Shown here piece after piece: positions 47,592 to 59,700 of a stretch of DNA of 64,000 bases (the stretch's first letter is position 1; the number at the start of each line of letters is the position of its first letter). The position numbers and the translations under genes are program-made. The DNA comes from Isoperla grammatica (Eukaryota; Arthropoda; Insecta; Plecoptera; Perlodidae), in contig OX246741.1 in assembly GCA_945910005.1 (NCBI GenBank), positions 35,693,479 to 35,757,478 of the forward strand. The letters run 5' to 3'. The notes under the pieces are model-generated. The model searched no databases. It was given only the letters and a program-made list of their open reading frames with translations, and had not been told where the DNA came from.

Positions 47592-47803
47592 GAATGTTAT
47601 TAAAAACAACTAATTGGACAATGTTTTGTTCATCGTTGACAAGATTAAAAATAACGCAACAAAATCGCTCAAACTTTTGAGGTGGGCTACCTCAAAAGTT
47701 TGAAGAGTGCTGATTGATCAGTGCTCGAAAAATTGTGTTATTTTTTATCTTGACAATTAGAACAGTGCATTGCCCCACTAGTTGTTTTTAACAGCATATT
47801 ATA
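47592..47803. mobile_element. Hairpin-bearing TIR element, copy 3
   Basis: Outer arms GTTATTAAAAACAACTA and TAGTTGTTTTTAACAGC. Inner arms CAAACTTTTGAGGT and ACCTCAAAAGTTTG. GTGCTGATTGATCAGTGCTC then CGAAAAATTG parallels the core of copies 1 and 2. Confidence 0.7.
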
Positions 47804-48742
47804 ACACCGTCTGCTTACCAAGGTGTCTTCCGGCACTTAGGTTATTTCTTTAGCACTACACGAATGTGGACAAACACAGTCATAATAATGCAATATATTC
47901 CCACTAGGTTGTCAGTTGCAAAAGCATCGCAAAGTATTGCTGAATGTCAATGTTGTATATTGTATATAGGAAATGACCGCGCCAAGGAAATTGCCGCACG
48001 CGGCGTTGTTGTCCATGTATTACACCAAGGAGTGAAACCTGACAATATGTTTCACCGTGTCCGGTGTCGTGTTAACATTTCACAATCGAACAGAGATAGG
48101 TCAACGCTGACTTTGCTTACTAAATACAAGTTGAGCTAGGAGGAATTTAAATGGAGTCTAGTGTCTAGTCACCAACAAACCAACGGCCAAGCTGAACTAT
48201 CTCTCGCTCTCTCTCTCGTGATGTTTTATTTGATTTTTTTTGTTTATAATATAAATGCTTTATTTTATAAATAACACAAAGTACACTTATAAAAAGAATT
48301 TCCTGAGCATGCTCTGCTCTAAACTTTCAACTTAAAATCTATTTCGAACATAATAATTATAACAATTTGACAATAGGTTGTTATTATTTGTATTGTATAC
48401 CGTATTTGATTTGGTACATTAATGTAAAAATTGACTGCTGGTTGTTATTTTTGTTTTCCCAAAGAAGAGTTTTTTTTTTTTAAATTAATTTCTATCTCAT
48501 GTATACACTAGGTTATTTATTATTTGATTAAGGGCGCGATGCACAGTCGCGTCAAGTATGTAGTTAAGTATGGTTGCTATGGAGTTTGTTATTCCTATGG
48601 AAAATAGCATGTAATAAAACAATTCCATACGAACAATCTTGTACTTGACTTGACACTGTTGACTGTGTGAGGCAATTACAACCTTAAATAGAACGACAAT
48701 AACATATTGTATTCTATTATTGTGTCTTGTATTTCAAATACT
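47804..48742. other. Spacer, no gene seen
   Basis: Includes a short CT-rich repeat near 48200-48218. A 91-codon + frame at 47864-48139 is not recognised. Confidence 0.35.
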
Positions 48743-48897
48743 TGGGTCCAGTCTTACAATGTCCCAATAACTACTTATTTGTCGAATAGCTTGTTTTCTC
48801 CATGGCAACCACCAATCAAAACCCTTGAAATCCTTCAAAAAGCTACAATTGCTACAAATAACTTTCTTATTAGGAGATTTTAAGTAAGACCGGGGGG
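48743..48897. mobile_element. Possible short MITE
   Basis: GGGTCCAGTCTTAC and, inverted, CCCCCGGTCTTAC bound about 155 bp. The arms are short and imperfect. Confidence 0.45.
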
Positions 48898-49865
48898 CTT
48901 AGAGCTCTACAGAAATGGTTTTATTTTTTGCCAAATTTCGTTTTTCAAAAAGTAAATTTCGCGTTTGGGCGGTGTTATTTTTATAAAGCGTGTAGGTCTA
49001 TAACAAGCAAAAAAACGTTATTTAATGAAATTAAATAAATGAATATCACTAAAATAAAGACTAGTCATTCGTGTGTTAAGTACTTCCTACTATTTCCTTT
49101 ATATTTTAAATTCTTCTACGCGTTTTTTCTTACACTACCACGTATTTTTGGCCAATATTAAACATATTTTCGTTATTTCGGTCTTATTTCGCTAATACAC
49201 AGACATTTCATGGTTAAATGTCCAAATTCGTTATTTCGCGATTCAAAGTTTGAATAACTAACATGCTGACACGGCTTGCCGTCCACAATAATAATTTTTA
49301 GGGGTTTAACTAAACAGTTTCGTTTTACTCGTAACGCGAATTTTACTTCGCTCTACAAATACCTATGTTGAAGTGTATTTTATTTTAAATACTTTAAGCA
49401 CTTTAAGTTCCCGTATTTTGCCCATGGGCTGTATTCATAGAATTGGGGAAGATAGACATATTTATCTATTGTTTACCGCCTAAGAAGGAATGTGTTTGAG
49501 AATGACTTACTACCTGCATTACTGCAAAACGTTTATACCTCAAAGTTATAGTTATTGACACACGCTAGTAGTTCTAAATGACCATACAGTCTTTGACCTT
49601 AGGTTCGAACGCACGATCCGCAAAAACCAACGATCCGTACAAAAACGATATCATAGTACAAAACAAAACCAATACTTACCTGCGTTGGATTCACAGGTTA
49701 TTTACCTCTTGGTTTGAGTCAACAGAAGTCAAGTCGAAGAACGCAAGAAATGTTCATCAACTCCCGATAACATGACATCGATGTTGTGCTTATTATTCGG
49801 TATTTTCTTATATAGGCCTAAAGTTGCCCCAACGAAACTGAAGTCCCATGCGCACGAAACAGCCG
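48898..49865. other. Spacer, no gene seen
   Basis: AT-rich with many TTTCG/TTATTTCG words; nothing recognised. Confidence 0.35.
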
Positions 49866-50098
49866 AATCCAATATTACCAACTTAATTTCTTTACTTCTC
49901 TAATTCCTATCATCTACTTGAAAGTTGAAACAGGTCCATTAGGGATAATTTAATAATTTACAACCTTGGATTGGATACCTGGAAATTCCTAACGCAGCGG
50001 GAGTGACTAATGAAGCTTGTTCACTCTACTAATCCTTTACGAATGTGTAAAAACCCACCCGAAATCTGTCGATTTTCATAGAAACATCGTGCATGAAG
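49866..50098 (+). repeat. Dispersed ~220-bp repeat, copy 4
   Basis: Has TTGAAACAGGTCCATTAGGG, AGTGACTAATGAAGCTTG, TTTACGAATGTGT and CATCGTGCATGAA in family order. Confidence 0.65.
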
Positions 50099-50182
50099 GG
50101 GTTGTATAGAATAATATGAGGTCGGCATACGACTAATTACTAGTTAGTACTAGACTAATAGTAGACTAGTGACTAGTTAGTC

Positions 50183-50541
50183 TAAACTGCGTGCCAGCCT
50201 AAGAAGCACCCTGCCAATCACTATAACCTCAAAGGGAGGCGATGGTGTTGTAGAGATCATAAATGTCGATCATTCCCATTATTCAGCAAAGCAGTCACCT
50301 TCTCAGCTGGTACCGATAGCTGAATGTAAAGAATGTCGCCTCGACTCGACTACGGACCGGTATCGCCCCCGTACATACGGGAAGGTCCCCTTTTTGTAAC
50401 TGTGTGTCTACCCCGTTGACTGACGCTTGAAATTTTAGAAAAGATTGACATTTTACAACTGTCAACAAAGGAGGCGACGGCTAAGTCACCCTTTGTCTGT
50501 AGTGATTGGCAGGGTACTTCTAAGGTTTGCACGCAGAGTAG
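50183..50541. mobile_element. ~360-bp TIR element (arms ~55 bp)
   Basis: Left TAAACTGCGTGCCAGCCTAA then CCCTGCCAATCACTA and AAAGGG. The right end is its inverse (CCCTTTGTCTGTAGTGATTG, GCACGCAGAGTA). Interior noncoding. Confidence 0.75.
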
Positions 50542-51544
50542 TATACTTTAGCTGCCTATGTGTGGAAGTCTTCATAATCATCAACCGCGCATAATTCCAC
50601 ATTAATTGTACTCGCCTTGACTTAAGACCGCCTGTGACCGTCATTGATGTAATTGGTCGCCATGAGAACTGAGCACAACAATGCATACCATTAAAAATAA
50701 CAACAATAAGTAGGTATAAAAACCATTAAACTTCTTATACTAAGTACGCCACACAGTAACTGGTTTGACCTTCAACAATCCGCACTCTAGTAAAACATAA
50801 CACGCTTGTCTTCCGATTATACTTGTTATTGTTATTTTTATGCGCAATACTTGTTTTTCCCATGTAAAGATTCTTGTCGGGGGAAAATATAAAATTAGGA
50901 ATAAATTAACGTGGAGTTTGTGTGTTTATTTTTGTTTCTGGTACGATTTACTGTTGAACCGCGTGGTAGCCGTTGGGAGGGGGCTTTTAAAGATAATTCG
51001 CCTTGTTGACGCTGCAAGAAACAATACCCAGGAACAGGATATTAGGTTTACGGGAATTTGTCGTTACCGGTTTCTTACAAGAGGACAACACAGTTTTTTA
51101 TTTACCCAGTACTGCTATTTGGAATAAATTCATACGAAATTAAACAAAATGGGTAATTTATACACCAAAAATAATTGTTCAGAATAGTTAAATAAATGTA
51201 ATACAATGGTTAAAGCTGAGTACTTTGCAGGGTAACTGTAACAAATATGGGAAATTGTACAAAAATAAACGTTAGGACGATGGGTTTAAATGACACTTTA
51301 GAATTAGGTTTTCTAGTTTGTACTAGATGCGTAGTGTCATTTAAACGACACCCCTAAGTCTCGTCTTCACGCGTTTCTCTATTAGCTTTAAATTTATAAA
51401 AACGATAATATATTTTTAAATGGTTAAAACAAACCTAACATTAAATTAAACGTGTTCTTCTTTTGCTTTGTAAATATATAGTATAGGACCTGAGGGCGGT
51501 ACGAGACTAAAGTTTCCCCATTCTCATGCTTTACGAGATAACTG
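50542..51544. other. Spacer, no gene seen
   Basis: A 95-codon + frame at 50840-51127 has no recognised features. Near 51285-51345, TTTAAATGACACTTTAG faces GTGTCATTTAAACGACAC, a small inverted repeat. Confidence 0.35.
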
Positions 51545-51763
51545 AGTCCAATGGTACCTACTTAATTTTCTACTTCTATAGTTTTTACCATATAATTGAA
51601 ACAGGTCCATTATGGATAATTTACTACCTTCGGTTAGGTCACCTGGAGCAGTGGGTGTGACCAATGAGACTTGTGCACTCTACTAAGCATGGAAGACTGC
51701 ATTTACGAATATGTGAAAGAACTTCAGGAATCTGTTGATTTTCGTTGAATCGTAGTGCATGAA
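51545..51763 (+). repeat. Dispersed ~220-bp repeat, copy 5
   Basis: A full-length family copy: TTGAAACAGGTCCATTATGG, GGTGTGACCAATGAGACTTG, TGCACTCTACTAAG, TTTACGAATATGTGAAAG, AGGAATCTGTTGATTTTCG. Confidence 0.65.
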
Positions 51764-51847
51764 ACAGCGTAAAAAAAGTACAGCATACGGAACCAAAATA
51801 TTCTACTTCGGGAGGTAAAACGAGCTAAAGTACAAGGAAGTTTTCTA

Positions 51848-52401
51848 TGTTTGCACATCTCTCAGGCCTAATTGTCATTAGGTTGCGCTTGCACAGAGTA
51901 GGGATTGCACATGGTAGGGGTGTTTGCACATCTCTCAGGTCTAACTCATTAGATTGAGCTTACACAGGGTAGGGGTTACACAGGGTAGGTGTGTTTGCAC
52001 ATCTCTCAGGCCTACCTGTCATTAGGTTGCGCTTGCACAGGGTAGGGGTTGCACAGGGTAGGGGTGTTAGCACATATCTCAGGCCTACCTGTCATTAGGT
52101 TGCGCTTGCACAGAGTAGGGATTGCACATGGTAGGTGTGTTTGCACAGCTTTCAGGCCTACCTGTCATTAGGTTGAGCTTGCACAGGGTAGGGGTTACTT
52201 GGTAGGTGTGTTTGCACAGCTCTCAGGCCTACCTGTCATTAGGTTGCGCTTGCACAGGGTAGGGGTTACTTGGTAGGTGTGTTTGCACAGCTTTCAGGCC
52301 TACCTGTCATTAGGTTGAGCTTGCACAGGGTAGGGGTTACTTGGTAGGTGTGTTTGCACAGCTCTCAGGCCTACCTGTCATTAGGTTGCGCTTGCACAGG
52401 G
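51848..52401 (+). repeat. Tandem array, ~71-bp unit, about 8 copies
   Basis: Repeats of GTTTGCACAGCTCTCAGGCC, TACCTGTCATTAGGTTG, GCTTGCACAGGGTAGGGGTT. Spacing is 71 bp in the last three units. Earlier units vary in length through extra GGGTTGCACAGGGTAGG pieces. Confidence 0.92.
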
Positions 52402-52719
52402 TTGCGTCGCTCTCTCCTCTCATCTTTCTCTGCTGGTTGTGGTACCCGCCAGTCGCCGCGACGCTGCCGTCGGCGTCGCAAGCACAACACGTCGGCAAAC
52501 ACCATCTTCAAGCACCGTAGAGATCCCCACACGACGCACTATCTACGCACATTCGCACGCACTTTACGCATCAACACACTGGCTCGAACTATACTCTCTA
52601 GGCACGTTCCATACACACACACGTCTACTTTCAACTCGACTCTGTCAGGCTACAATTATATCACTACTACCACTACCAGTTATGCAAACCGTGGGCGTCA
52701 CTGTTTATACGACCTATAA
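52348..52719 (+). other. Open frame with GC-rich, Arg-rich start; not called as gene
   Basis: A 123-codon frame begins inside the array and runs into a GC-rich patch (52445-52490, many CGC/CGT). An AATAAA follows at about 52732. Overlapping open frames and basic, low-complexity content argue against a protein. It could be an untranslated exon or LTR-like sequence; undecided. Confidence 0.2.
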
Positions 52720-52739
52720 TATATAACACCAAATAAACA

Positions 52740-53589
52740 GTATGTTGTAATAACCCAAATCCGTTTTCACAAACACAATACTCTGTTGATATCACCAACA
52801 CTATATATAGAGTAGGTTGAAGTGACTATACGTTGATGTGTTAGAAGTGTTCGTACTAATACTAAAAACTCCGCAGGCGTTGTTGGACAACTGACCGCAT
52901 ATACTAGACATGCAACTGCATAAGTGCACAACGATCGGGTTTTCACGTAACAAAGCTGGTTGCGTAAGTTCTTGGCTGTTAAATGTTGATGTGGCGTTGG
53001 AAGGTTCACTAAAGTATGTTCATTAACACAAATCAACCAGAAGATTGTGTTGTATTGTTGACAATAGAGACAAGAGAGATTTGTGTAGTGTTCTAGGTGT
53101 CATTGAAGCTGACGGTTTCAAATTTGTAAAAGAAAAAAAAACGAAAGTGTTTTTTAACATTGCCCACAAGCTCAATAGTGAGTCTACTATGTAGACTCCC
53201 AAGAGCTAGGAAAAAGAATTGAGTGCAGTAAGTTTTATTTAAGTGACGTGACGCGCAAGAAAGTAAACAAAACTTAATTCCAGTAGTGTCTCATATCATA
53301 ATTTATACGCACCATTCAAGATAGGACTGTCGTTGTCAACATGCGCACAACTTGTCTTGAGCACATATATAACTGCTTTAGTTTAGTTGTTCATATAACC
53401 AGATCACAATGTATACTGAAGAATTCAAAAGTGAGAAATTAAATAATACATTATTACGTAATTTGAAAGTAGTTGTAACAGGTTTAATTCCTTATAATTA
53501 AAAATATAGTTAAAGCTGCATTATTCTCGCGTGAAAGTTAAAAGGAAATACTTTTAATTCGTTCGTGGCCCATGACTAAAATAATATAA
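52740..53589. other. Spacer, no gene seen
   Basis: AT-rich; nothing recognised. Confidence 0.35.
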
Positions 53590-54590
53590 TTGTGTCATTC
53601 GCAATAACTCAACATGAACGTAGAAAGGTTATTGATACAGGCTTCGCACACTTGTAAACTGTATTGTCATCCGCAATAACTCAACATGAACGCAGAGAGG
53701 TTATTGATACAGCCGGCGCACACTTGTAAACTGTATTGTCATCCGCAATAACTCAACATGAACGCAGAGAGGTTATTGATACAGCCGGCGCACACTTGTA
53801 AACTGTATTGTCATCCGCAATAACTCAACATGAACGCAGAGAGGTTATTGATACAGCCGGCGCACACTTGTAAACTGTATTGTCATCCGCAATAACTCAA
53901 CATGAACGCAGAGAGGTTATTGATACAGCCGGCGCACACTTGTAAACTGTATTATCATCCGCAATAACTCAACATGAACGCAGAGAGGTTATTGATACAG
54001 CCGGCGCACACTTGTAAACTGTATTGTCATCCGCAATAACTCGACATGAACGCAGAGAGGTTATTGATACAGCCGGCGCACACTTGTAAACTGTATTGTC
54101 ATCCGCAATAACTCAACATGAACGCAGAGAGGTTATTGATACAGCCGGCGCACACTTGTAAACTGTATTGTCATCCGCAATAACTCGACATGAACGCAGA
54201 GAGGTTATTGATACAGCCGGCGCACACTTGTAAACTGTATTGTCATCCGCAATAACTCAACATGAACGCAGAGAGGTTATTGATACAGCCGGCGCACACT
54301 TGTAAACTGTATTGTCATCCGCAATAACTCGACATGAACGCAGAGAGGTTATTGATACAGCCGGCGCACACTTGTAAACTGTATTGTCATCCGCAATAAC
54401 TCGACATGAACGCAGAGAGGTTATTGATACAGCCGGCGCACACTTGTAAACTGTATTGTCATCCGCAATAACTCGACATGAACGCAGAGAGGTTATTGGT
54501 ACAGGCTGCGCACACTTGTAAACCGTGTTGTCATCCGCAATAACTCGACATGAACGCAGAGGTTATTGGTTTAGGCTGCGCACACTCGTA
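53590..54590 (+). repeat. 72-bp minisatellite, ~14 copies, each with an inverted repeat
   Basis: Unit GTCATCCGCAATAACTC, A/G, ACATGAACGCAGAGAGG, TTATTGATACAGCCGGCG, CACACTTGTAAACTGTATT. CAATAAC and GTTATTG in every unit can pair across about 19 nt. Central units are almost identical apart from a CTCAACATG versus CTCGACATG difference. The last two units are diverged. Confidence 0.95.
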
Positions 54591-55873
54591 TCGTAAGGTA
54601 TCATCGTACCTGTAGACCTGACGAGCAGAGAACCAACGTTCTAATCGTGACCAAAGCCCGCGGGCGACTGGTCGGTCGGACAGATACCGACCTGCTCGCT
54701 GTACTGGGCTGCAGCACCTTGGGGCATCGAATTCCGGAAGTTACGTCATAACTACAGTCTACGGTGCACTCACCAGGCAATAAGACCAATAAAAAGCTGG
54801 TTTTATAATCTTCAATGCGGTAGTGTCTCGCCGCATGGGCTGTCCTTACGGTCAAGGTTTCGTAAGGACATCATCCTACCATTGTATTTATACCAACCTT
54901 CCAAATGTGGATGTTTGTTTTTATTTACACACTTTTTGTCCTAGTTAAATAGTATTTTTGTGTGTTTTTACGATGTATTCTACAGCTAGATTATATGAAA
55001 TAGGGGGGTGGGAGGGGGGGGGGTTGGAGGTTTAAGGGGTTTTAGGGGGCGTTGGGAATGCAAAGAGTAAGTGAGAAAGTAGGAAGAAAAAAAAATTGTG
55101 AAGGCTATTTAAGAAGATGAATAAAGGCATTACAAAAGAGATGCACGAGAGGCCTCTTTGCAGTCAACGGTCACCAAGAGGTAATTTTATTTTGAGCTTG
55201 AGAGTAGACCTATACTTTATGATTATTGGATTATTTTCGAAATTATTCAAATGGTTCCACTATATCACAAGGAAGATAATTTGCATTCAACGAGGCTGAT
55301 TGAGATGATCGAGTCGTCTATCCACACCATCACCGGGATTTGAAGAGCCCGTTACTATAATATATTTAGAGACATGAATAATGAATATCCTTGACATTTT
55401 CAGGTTTTGGGTAAAATAGTTGTGGTTCTGGGTCTAGTGATTGACAAATCGGAATTTCTCACAATTTTCGAAAATGTTCAATATTTTATTATTCCGTTTT
55501 TTTTTTTAACAAATTACAATTAATTAACAAATAATTTATTAATTATTGATTAACAAATAGAAAATATTATTAGATGATGTAATGGATAAAAAGTAATTAG
55601 AAGATCAGAGTGTGATTTCCCTATTATAATGTTTACATATCACATTTAGACAAAAAAATTACAGAAGACCAAGAAAGTATGGCAGGTTGCAGGTGCTGAT
55701 AAGGTTTCTTAAAAAAATTCGCAATGAAGATGATTATGTTGCAATATTAAGTATGGCATGCATTCAATGAACTCCAAATTGATCTGAAGTAATCTAGTCT
55801 GCTATGATGTGAGGATTTGTAAATCAGTTTTTATAACTGAATAGAATAGAAATTAAATAAAAAAAAAAAAAAA

Positions 55874-55968
<95 letters not shown>

Positions 55969-56315
55969 ATAGATAAATAAATAAACTGGATGACACAAAA
56001 TGGTAGGGACACATCTGGGATTTGTTTGTTTGGTAAAATGTAGATATTTTCATTCGGAGATAACATCCCCATTGGGAAGCATATTTATTTGTGATCACAT
56101 CTAGTCAATCTGTTGACAGCAATTTTAATAAGTTGGTTTCAGGTTTCAGGTTTGCCATACAAGCAATACAACTTACAATCATTCCAAGCCATTCTACTAT
56201 TCAACTACATACATGTTCTAGTCAATGTAATGTAATGTAATGTCATAGTTTTGATCGTTGTTGCTTTTGTTTCTTTCTTTCGTTCACATGGGTGGTTCTG
56301 GCTTCCATGATATAT
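54591..56315. other. Intergenic with AAAT microsatellite
   Basis: AT-rich sequence with G-rich patches at 55003-55025 and an AAAT tetranucleotide tract of about 125 bp at 55860-55985. A minus-strand AATAAA at 56084-56089 could serve GTPBP10 transcription termination. Confidence 0.5.
56084..56089 (-). terminator. Candidate polyadenylation signal of GTPBP10
   Basis: AATAAA on the minus strand about 400 bp past the stop codon, the first such hexamer I find downstream. Could be chance. Confidence 0.25.
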
Positions 56316-56480
56316 GAGCTTACATGAGTATTGGCCCTCACTCTGTCACGTCTACATGCAGCCGAGCTGTGCTTCATTCACACATGTGGTTCTGGTTTCC
56401 CTCATACACGTTTACTCGTGTCAGTACAAGTCTCTTCCCTGCCACATCAGGGCTATAAGTCGTGCATTGTCCCTCACGTA
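56316..56480 (-). pseudogene. Decayed duplicates of the GTPBP10 terminal-exon end
   Basis: On the minus strand, sequence at 56316-56395 and at about 56437-56475 aligns with the last ~80 bp of the coding exon just upstream: GAAGC, CGACTTATAGC, GTGGCAG, GGCC and TACTCA in the same order, with many substitutions. It looks like old local tandem duplication of the exon tail. Frames are broken. Confidence 0.55.
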
Positions 56481-56489
56481 CGAACGAGC

Positions 56490-56713
56490 TCATGTGAGTA
56501 ACGGGCCCCGCTCTGCCATGTCCGCACGAAGTTGTGCTATAAGTCGAGCTTCGTCCACACGTTCGGTTTTCGCTTCCAGGTCGTCGATCAGTTGTCGCAC
56601 CTCTTCCATCACTTCCCGCACTCCGGTTCTCAGCCTGGCGGAGGTCTGCAGCACGGCCTTGAACTGCAGAGACCGATCGGGACGGAGGTTGGCGGGCAAG
56701 TCCACCGACACTT
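56490..56713 (-). CDS. GTPBP10: GTPBP10 terminal coding exon
   Basis: Begins after TTCTTACCAG, in phase with the preceding exon. It encodes [14 protein letters not shown], the G5-like TSARLRTGV and a charged helix ([20 protein letters not shown]), then ends in TGA at 56490-56492. The C-terminus [13 protein letters not shown] is shorter than the vertebrate tail. Confidence 0.88.
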
Positions 56714-59700
56714 CTGGTAAGAACAAGTTAAGGAGATTGTAGATAGGGCACCAGCACAAGTCAGAATAGACTCTGTAACTAGATATGCTGAGATTGTGCA
56801 GACAATCTATATATAGCACAGTACAGTAGTTCCAGTGGCGGCTGGTGGGGGGAGGCAAGGGAGGCCGGGCCTCCTCAAACATTTCCGGAGGGAGGAGGAT
56901 TAATCTTGTCTGTGATCTTGTTTAAAATGGTTCTATGTATTTTGATGTTCATCTTACATAATATCCATATTTATTATTTACCGTAAAAGTTTTCAAACAA
57001 AAAATGTTCAACGTTTCAAAGTTTCGCGCCTCTTCAGAATGTGGCTGCTAGCCGCGTTGAACCAGTAGAAACGCGAGGAACTTCGTGAGTCCGGGCCTCT
57101 CAGTCGTTCAGCTTATAGGTACCTGAGAGGTGTGCGGGGGAATGCGGTAGGCATACTCCCGCCCTCCGCGCCTAAGTTGCTGCACCTGCAATAAGATGCC
57201 AGAGGCGGCCGGCCGCTTCGTTTATTTTCGGATTTTTCACGAAGGTAACCGAGTCGCCCGCTTTCCATAATATATCATACTCAGCAGTTTGTAGTTTGCA
57301 GGGGATTGTCGTTTGTTTTTCTGCTGTTGTTCTGCCTGTGTTGTTGCTTGATTCAATGAAGTCAAATATAGTTGACAAGTTATTAGTGCGACCATTAACG
57401 AGACATGCTTCGAGGAAAGAGTAAATTAAGATTTAAAACAAGACGGAAGACTGAAACCAGCTTTGCCATAACTGCAAAGGGATGGAGAGGAACAGGCGAG
57501 TTTGGTTCGTTATGGTATGGAGATTGTTATGGTTAATGGCAGGTGTCGTCAACTTAAATCGGGCAACTTAAATCCACATCCACAACCACATTATAACACC
57601 TAAAACAACGTAGAAAAATGCAGTTTTAAAAAAATCGCCCTGCGGGGCAAACTAGGGGGGCTCGCCCCCCAGACCCCCCTGAACTGCCGCTAATTTCCAT
57701 TGCTTCCATATTCGATCTTTCTTGAATTGTCCTGGCCTCCCTATTATTTTATACCACGAGCCGCCACTGAGTAGTTCAATCAATTCATTAAGAGTAAAGG
57801 ATAGTCTTTACGTCAAAAACCGCAGAGAATGTTCATTATTAAATTATATCTCAAGATTGCAACAAGAAATCGAAAATCTAAATCAGCAGCGCACTGCGCT
57901 TTGGTAAGCCCTACAGACTGAATAAAATATTTTAACCATAAGCGTAGTATTTTGACTATAATTCGATAATTAGTAATACAATTAATTATTTATAAAAAAA
58001 CATACTGATTATAATATAAGTCACGACTTAGAGCATTCAATGTGTAGGGCTTACTAAACCACAGTGCGCTGTTGATTCAGATTTTCGATTTCGAAGCCCA
58101 TTTATGTGAAATAATTTAAAAATGAAAATTTTGTGCGGTTTTTGACGTAGAGGTATTCTTCCCTGTTAACCAGTAGATACTTTCAACTGTGCAGAGCTGT
58201 GCTGAGATTGTGCAGACAATCTACATAGCCCAGTACAGTAGTTCAATCAATTCATTAACAAGTAGATACTTTCAACTGTATAAATAATATGGGTTCTTGG
58301 GTCGCGACTCTGAGCTCAATTTGCCCTGTTGTTTTGACCTCCGGATTGAGTAAAAAATGTACTATACTTGATTCCTTTTTAAATAGTTGAATGAAATACT
58401 GCCGTTACTACATACCTGATAAGTGGTTTAGTTGATATTTTATCTCATTGAATGTTTCCAATGCTCCTTCTGTATCCATCTTGTTCACTACTAGCAGAGC
58501 TGGCTTGTCCAACAACTCGGGCTTATACAGCTCCAACTCCTGCATGAACCGGAAATAGCCAGAGTCAACAGATGCGGGTGCACAGTCACTTAACTCTGTG
58601 TGATTTTCAAAACATGTCCCTATTCTACGAGTATTGGTGAAATAGTAGTCAATTAAACTCAATATTCTTGTAATATCATTACCTATCGGATCGCCGATAG
58701 GCTATCGGGATAAAAGTCTTAAAATCAAGTCGTAATTAAAGGCAAGGAAGATGCTCCGAAATAGAAGTAATAATAGCATTGAGTTTATTAGTGTAGGGTT
58801 AGAGACCCAGCGGCCATTGGCGGCTATCTACCAATAAATTTCCCGTGGACTCTAGTAGTACGAGCGCGTACCGCTAGAAAGCGCTACACGTACCCACTGA
58901 TGTCAGCGTTCCTGTGGAAAGAAGGGATACTACGTAGTACGATCACGGTGGCTTAGGTCTAGCCTAGGTCTAGGCCCAACTCTTTTAGTCTAGGCCATTA
59001 CTAGGCTACAATAAGCCTAGGCCTACATTAATAGGCCTACATTAGTAACGTAGTACTACAGCCAAGCCCAGTGGCGGACTGGCAGGTACGGAACTACGGA
59101 AACCCGTACGGGGCCCCCCCGGGTGGGGGCCCCCTTGAGGGCCTCCACCCAACACCCTGAAAATATCTTACGCTATATAGATTATGAAACAATAGTAAGA
59201 AGAGCATATGTATCTCAAAGGGATATAGGCCTATAGGCCATCTAGAAGTGCTACAAAGTTTTCCGCTTTCCTCCTCAGGCTCAGAGCTTACTTTTTTATA
59301 GGTTAGTTTGAAATAAAAATACGCCAGTGCTGAAAATTTCTTTAATTTAACTTTTAAAGTGGTGTTCACAGTTCAGCATGTTGTTGCACATACTTATCAT
59401 CGTTAATCGATTTTTAACGTGTTTAGATGCGTTTTAAACAAATTATAGGAAACAATATAGTTTTAAATATCCAACTGCCAGTGGTGGGAAAGTTGAAGTT
59501 CTTTCATTAATTTAATTTTTTAGTGATGTTCACAGTTCAACATGTTGTTCGACACACCTATCATCATTTATCGATTTGTACACGTGTTTATATGCGTTCT
59601 TAACAAATCAATAGGAAACAAGAACCCTAAAGATTTCTGCTCGCTAGCTCGCTACTTGCATGAGGGTGACTCTTGATTGTTTGCGAGTAAACTTTGTTAT

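Noticed and set aside
52348..52719. Arg-rich 123-aa protein
   Set aside because: It starts inside a tandem array, and a second overlapping frame is equally open; no domain seen.
53590..54590. CRISPR-like array (72-bp periodicity)
   Set aside because: The whole 72-bp unit is conserved; there are no unique spacers and no cas genes.
55824..56098. Frames of repeated Tyr-Leu-Phe-Ile residues
   Set aside because: Translation of the AAAT microsatellite.
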